Positions 62,529-64,000 of a DNA stretch of 64,000 nucleotides are shown one piece after another. The stretch covers positions 310,001 through 374,000 of the forward strand of contig JALQBC010000017.1 of assembly GCA_023375675.1 (NCBI GenBank), given 5' to 3'. The notes beneath the pieces are model-generated. The model was given only the letters and a program-made list of their open reading frames with translations. It made no database searches and was not told the origin of the DNA. Within the stretch, counting starts at the first letter, position 1; each line of letters opens with the position of its first letter. Position numbers and translations under genes: made by a program. Source of the stretch: Cytospora piceicola (lineage: Eukaryota; Ascomycota; Sordariomycetes; Diaporthales; Cytosporaceae).

Positions 62529-63387
62529 TTTCAAGGTAGTTGAAATGTGGTTGTATGCGATGATGCGTCTCAGGTGTATGTCAATAACGTGATGGTTTAG
62601 ATCGCAGAAGAAGTAGTCCTGGCTTCGGCCAGTCGCTTTTTGACTGCGAATGTAAGTTCGTCATACAACCTTGGAATTCACGAAGCTTGGCCATGATGAG
62701 CACACTACGGTAGGTCGGGTCCCAGATTGCCCAAGGAGGCAGGAATATACCGTCTCGACAGTAGATGTGGAAGAGGATTCCAATATCCGATTGAGCGCTG
62801 ATCACTTGGACCCGTTGTGAGGAACAGAAGAAGGGTCGAAGCTCTAGCTCCATATTAATCCAAATGGATCCGTCCAACTGCATGTTTTTCTATGTACCTA
62901 AGTAGTGTACAATTTGCTTGGTTATGTCTCTATAGTAGCGTATAGGCTATGTAATATTTCCACAAAGGGGTCTCAATGCTATAACTATCGGTACATACGT
63001 GGGATGCTCCGATAAGCGAGACACATCCATGGATGGCTTCTCGCAATCCCAGGCGAAGGATCTGGCTCCTCCTCGGTCAAGCAGTTTAAGCTTGAAAATA
63101 CATATCTCCGAGAAGGATTCATCGATTGCACTAAAGAGCACACGCGTTGGTTTCCTCATTCATCTACTACCCGACGTTATCCGTCCGTTTTTAGTTTTGT
63201 ATACACAAAGAGCCCAAAATAGTTAGTAATTTTCCGTTAACAGATCCTTCTTACCCACAGCAGGCAACATTGATAGCAAGAACCAAGTGATGCAAAATGC
63301 CTTATTAAAGTCTTTGCACAATGTCGAATGTCGCGGTCCTGTCAACAAGACTACACCCACCGCCTGTAATCCGCACTCCATACAGTC
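62529..63387. other. Region between two methyltransferases, no firm gene
   Basis: Two minus-strand frames (62581-62883 and 62947-63159) have protein-like pieces (SMDVSRLSEHPTYVP; WINMELELRPFF), and could be exons of a small gene, but no splice pair or family could be found. Confidence 0.4.
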
Positions 63388-64000
63388 ATGGCAACCACAA
63401 CATCTATCACATCCCCTTCTAGGGAGATGGGCTTTTCGGCCCGTCGAGGCGCAAACTGGTCCGAATACATCGTGTATCGACCCATCTACCGCGAATCCTA
63501 CTTCAATCGTATCTTTGACTACCACTCTCAAAAGCCACAGGCAGTCTGGTCGACATCCCACGATGTCGGGGCCGGGTGCGGCATCGTATCTTCCGGCCTC
63601 GCCCCACGCTTCGACAAGACCATCGTCTCGGACCCCAATGAAGGCTATGCCGCGCTTGGCCGGAAGCTCCTCGTCGAACAGTCTCAGTTGCCTGAGGCCA
63701 AGTTCCAGTTCCTCCAAGAGCCTGCCGAGAAGAGCTCGGTGGAGGCTGGGACCGTTGACCTCGTCATTGCCGCTGAATGCATCCAATGGACAGATGCCGA
63801 TGCTGCGGTACAGGAGTTCGGCAGGCAACTCAAGACGGGCGGAACCCTGGCCATCACTTATTACACGCGTCCGCGGATCGTGGGGAATGAGAAGGCCCAG
63901 GGTATTTGGGATGCCCTGTGGGAGGCGTGGTGTGAAAGGGCTTCGAGTGAACTAGTGGACCGCGCTCTGGAAATTATCAACACAGCACTCGAGAGTGTGG
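63388..64000 (+). CDS. SAM-dependent methyltransferase (trans-aconitate methyltransferase-like), cut by window edge
   Basis: From the ATG at 63388 an open frame runs to the right edge, 204 residues. It starts MATTTSITSPSREMGFSARR, then GANWSEYIVYRPIYRESYFN. SAM motif I is SHDVGAGCGIVSSGLAPRFD, followed by IVSDPNEGYAALGRKLLVEQ and the motif II part VDLVIAAECIQWTDADAAVQ, then EFGRQLKTGGTLAITYYTRP. This is the layout of fungal methyltransferases of the Tmt1/Crg1 type, which form methyl esters of small carboxylic acids; Crg1-like relatives act on lipids. As second methyltransferase in the cluster it could esterify a free carboxyl of the NRPS product, but this is inference. The C-terminal third lies outside. 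Confidence 0.85.
   Translation, partial: MATTTSITSPSREMGFSARRGANWSEYIVYRPIYRESYFNRIFDYHSQKPQAVWSTSHDVGAGCGIVSSGLAPRFDKTIVSDPNEGYAALGRKLLVEQSQLPEAKFQFLQEPAEKSSVEAGTVDLVIAAECIQWTDADAAVQEFGRQLKTGGTLAITYYTRPRIVGNEKAQGIWDALWEAWCERASSELVDRALEIINTALESV

Overview
The window is nuclear DNA of a filamentous ascomycete (Pezizomycotina, most like Sordariomycetes). Genes are monocistronic on both strands and broken by short GT-AG introns of about 50-90 nt. The genes are typical of such fungi: TIM50, Ntr2-type spliceosome protein, Vps3844-like vacuolar protein, a P450, an RBR ubiquitin ligase, an NRPS and a tRNA-Lys with an intron after the anticodon. Species cannot be named from the sequence alone. Coordinates of spliced genes are my own reading of splice sites.

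Left part (1-13 kb): an edge-truncated membrane protein, a SnoaL-like protein, an F-box-like protein, TIM50, a decayed unknown gene, a CYP7/8-like P450 and a proline-rich nuclear-type protein. At 13.6-25 kb the sequence is gene-poor and scarred: an intron-containing tRNA-Lys with a duplicated 3' flank, an AT-rich element with terminal inverted repeats, a small secreted cysteine-rich protein that is split over three exons, an ankyrin gene relic with an aldo-keto reductase fragment inside, a subtilisin-like protein whose catalytic Ser is Gly, a frame-broken zinc-finger relic and an RBR ligase with an internal tandem repeat.

Middle part (26-44 kb): mostly housekeeping and metabolic genes: a MetE-like enzyme, a long ankyrin protein, a GH2 beta-galactosidase, a frame-broken unknown, SmG and Ntr2 in divergent orientation, a Vps3844-like protein and a mitochondrial-type membrane protein. 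At 45-49 kb two patatin-like phospholipase genes stand head to head. One has a one-base break in a G run. The other is fused to a fungal fruit-body lectin domain and has lost the catalytic Ser.

Right end (50.5-64 kb): a biosynthetic gene cluster that runs off the edge. It has a T-C-A-T-C NRPS, a 2-isopropylmalate synthase paralogue without an obvious mitochondrial presequence, an acyl-AMP/CoA ligase and two class I methyltransferases. A free leading T domain, a separate ligase and an isopropylmalate synthase homologue recall the logic of echinocandin clusters, but the NRPS here has one A domain. My inference is that the ligase loads an acyl starter on the first T domain, the NRPS joins it to one, possibly chain-extended, amino acid, and the product is methylated.
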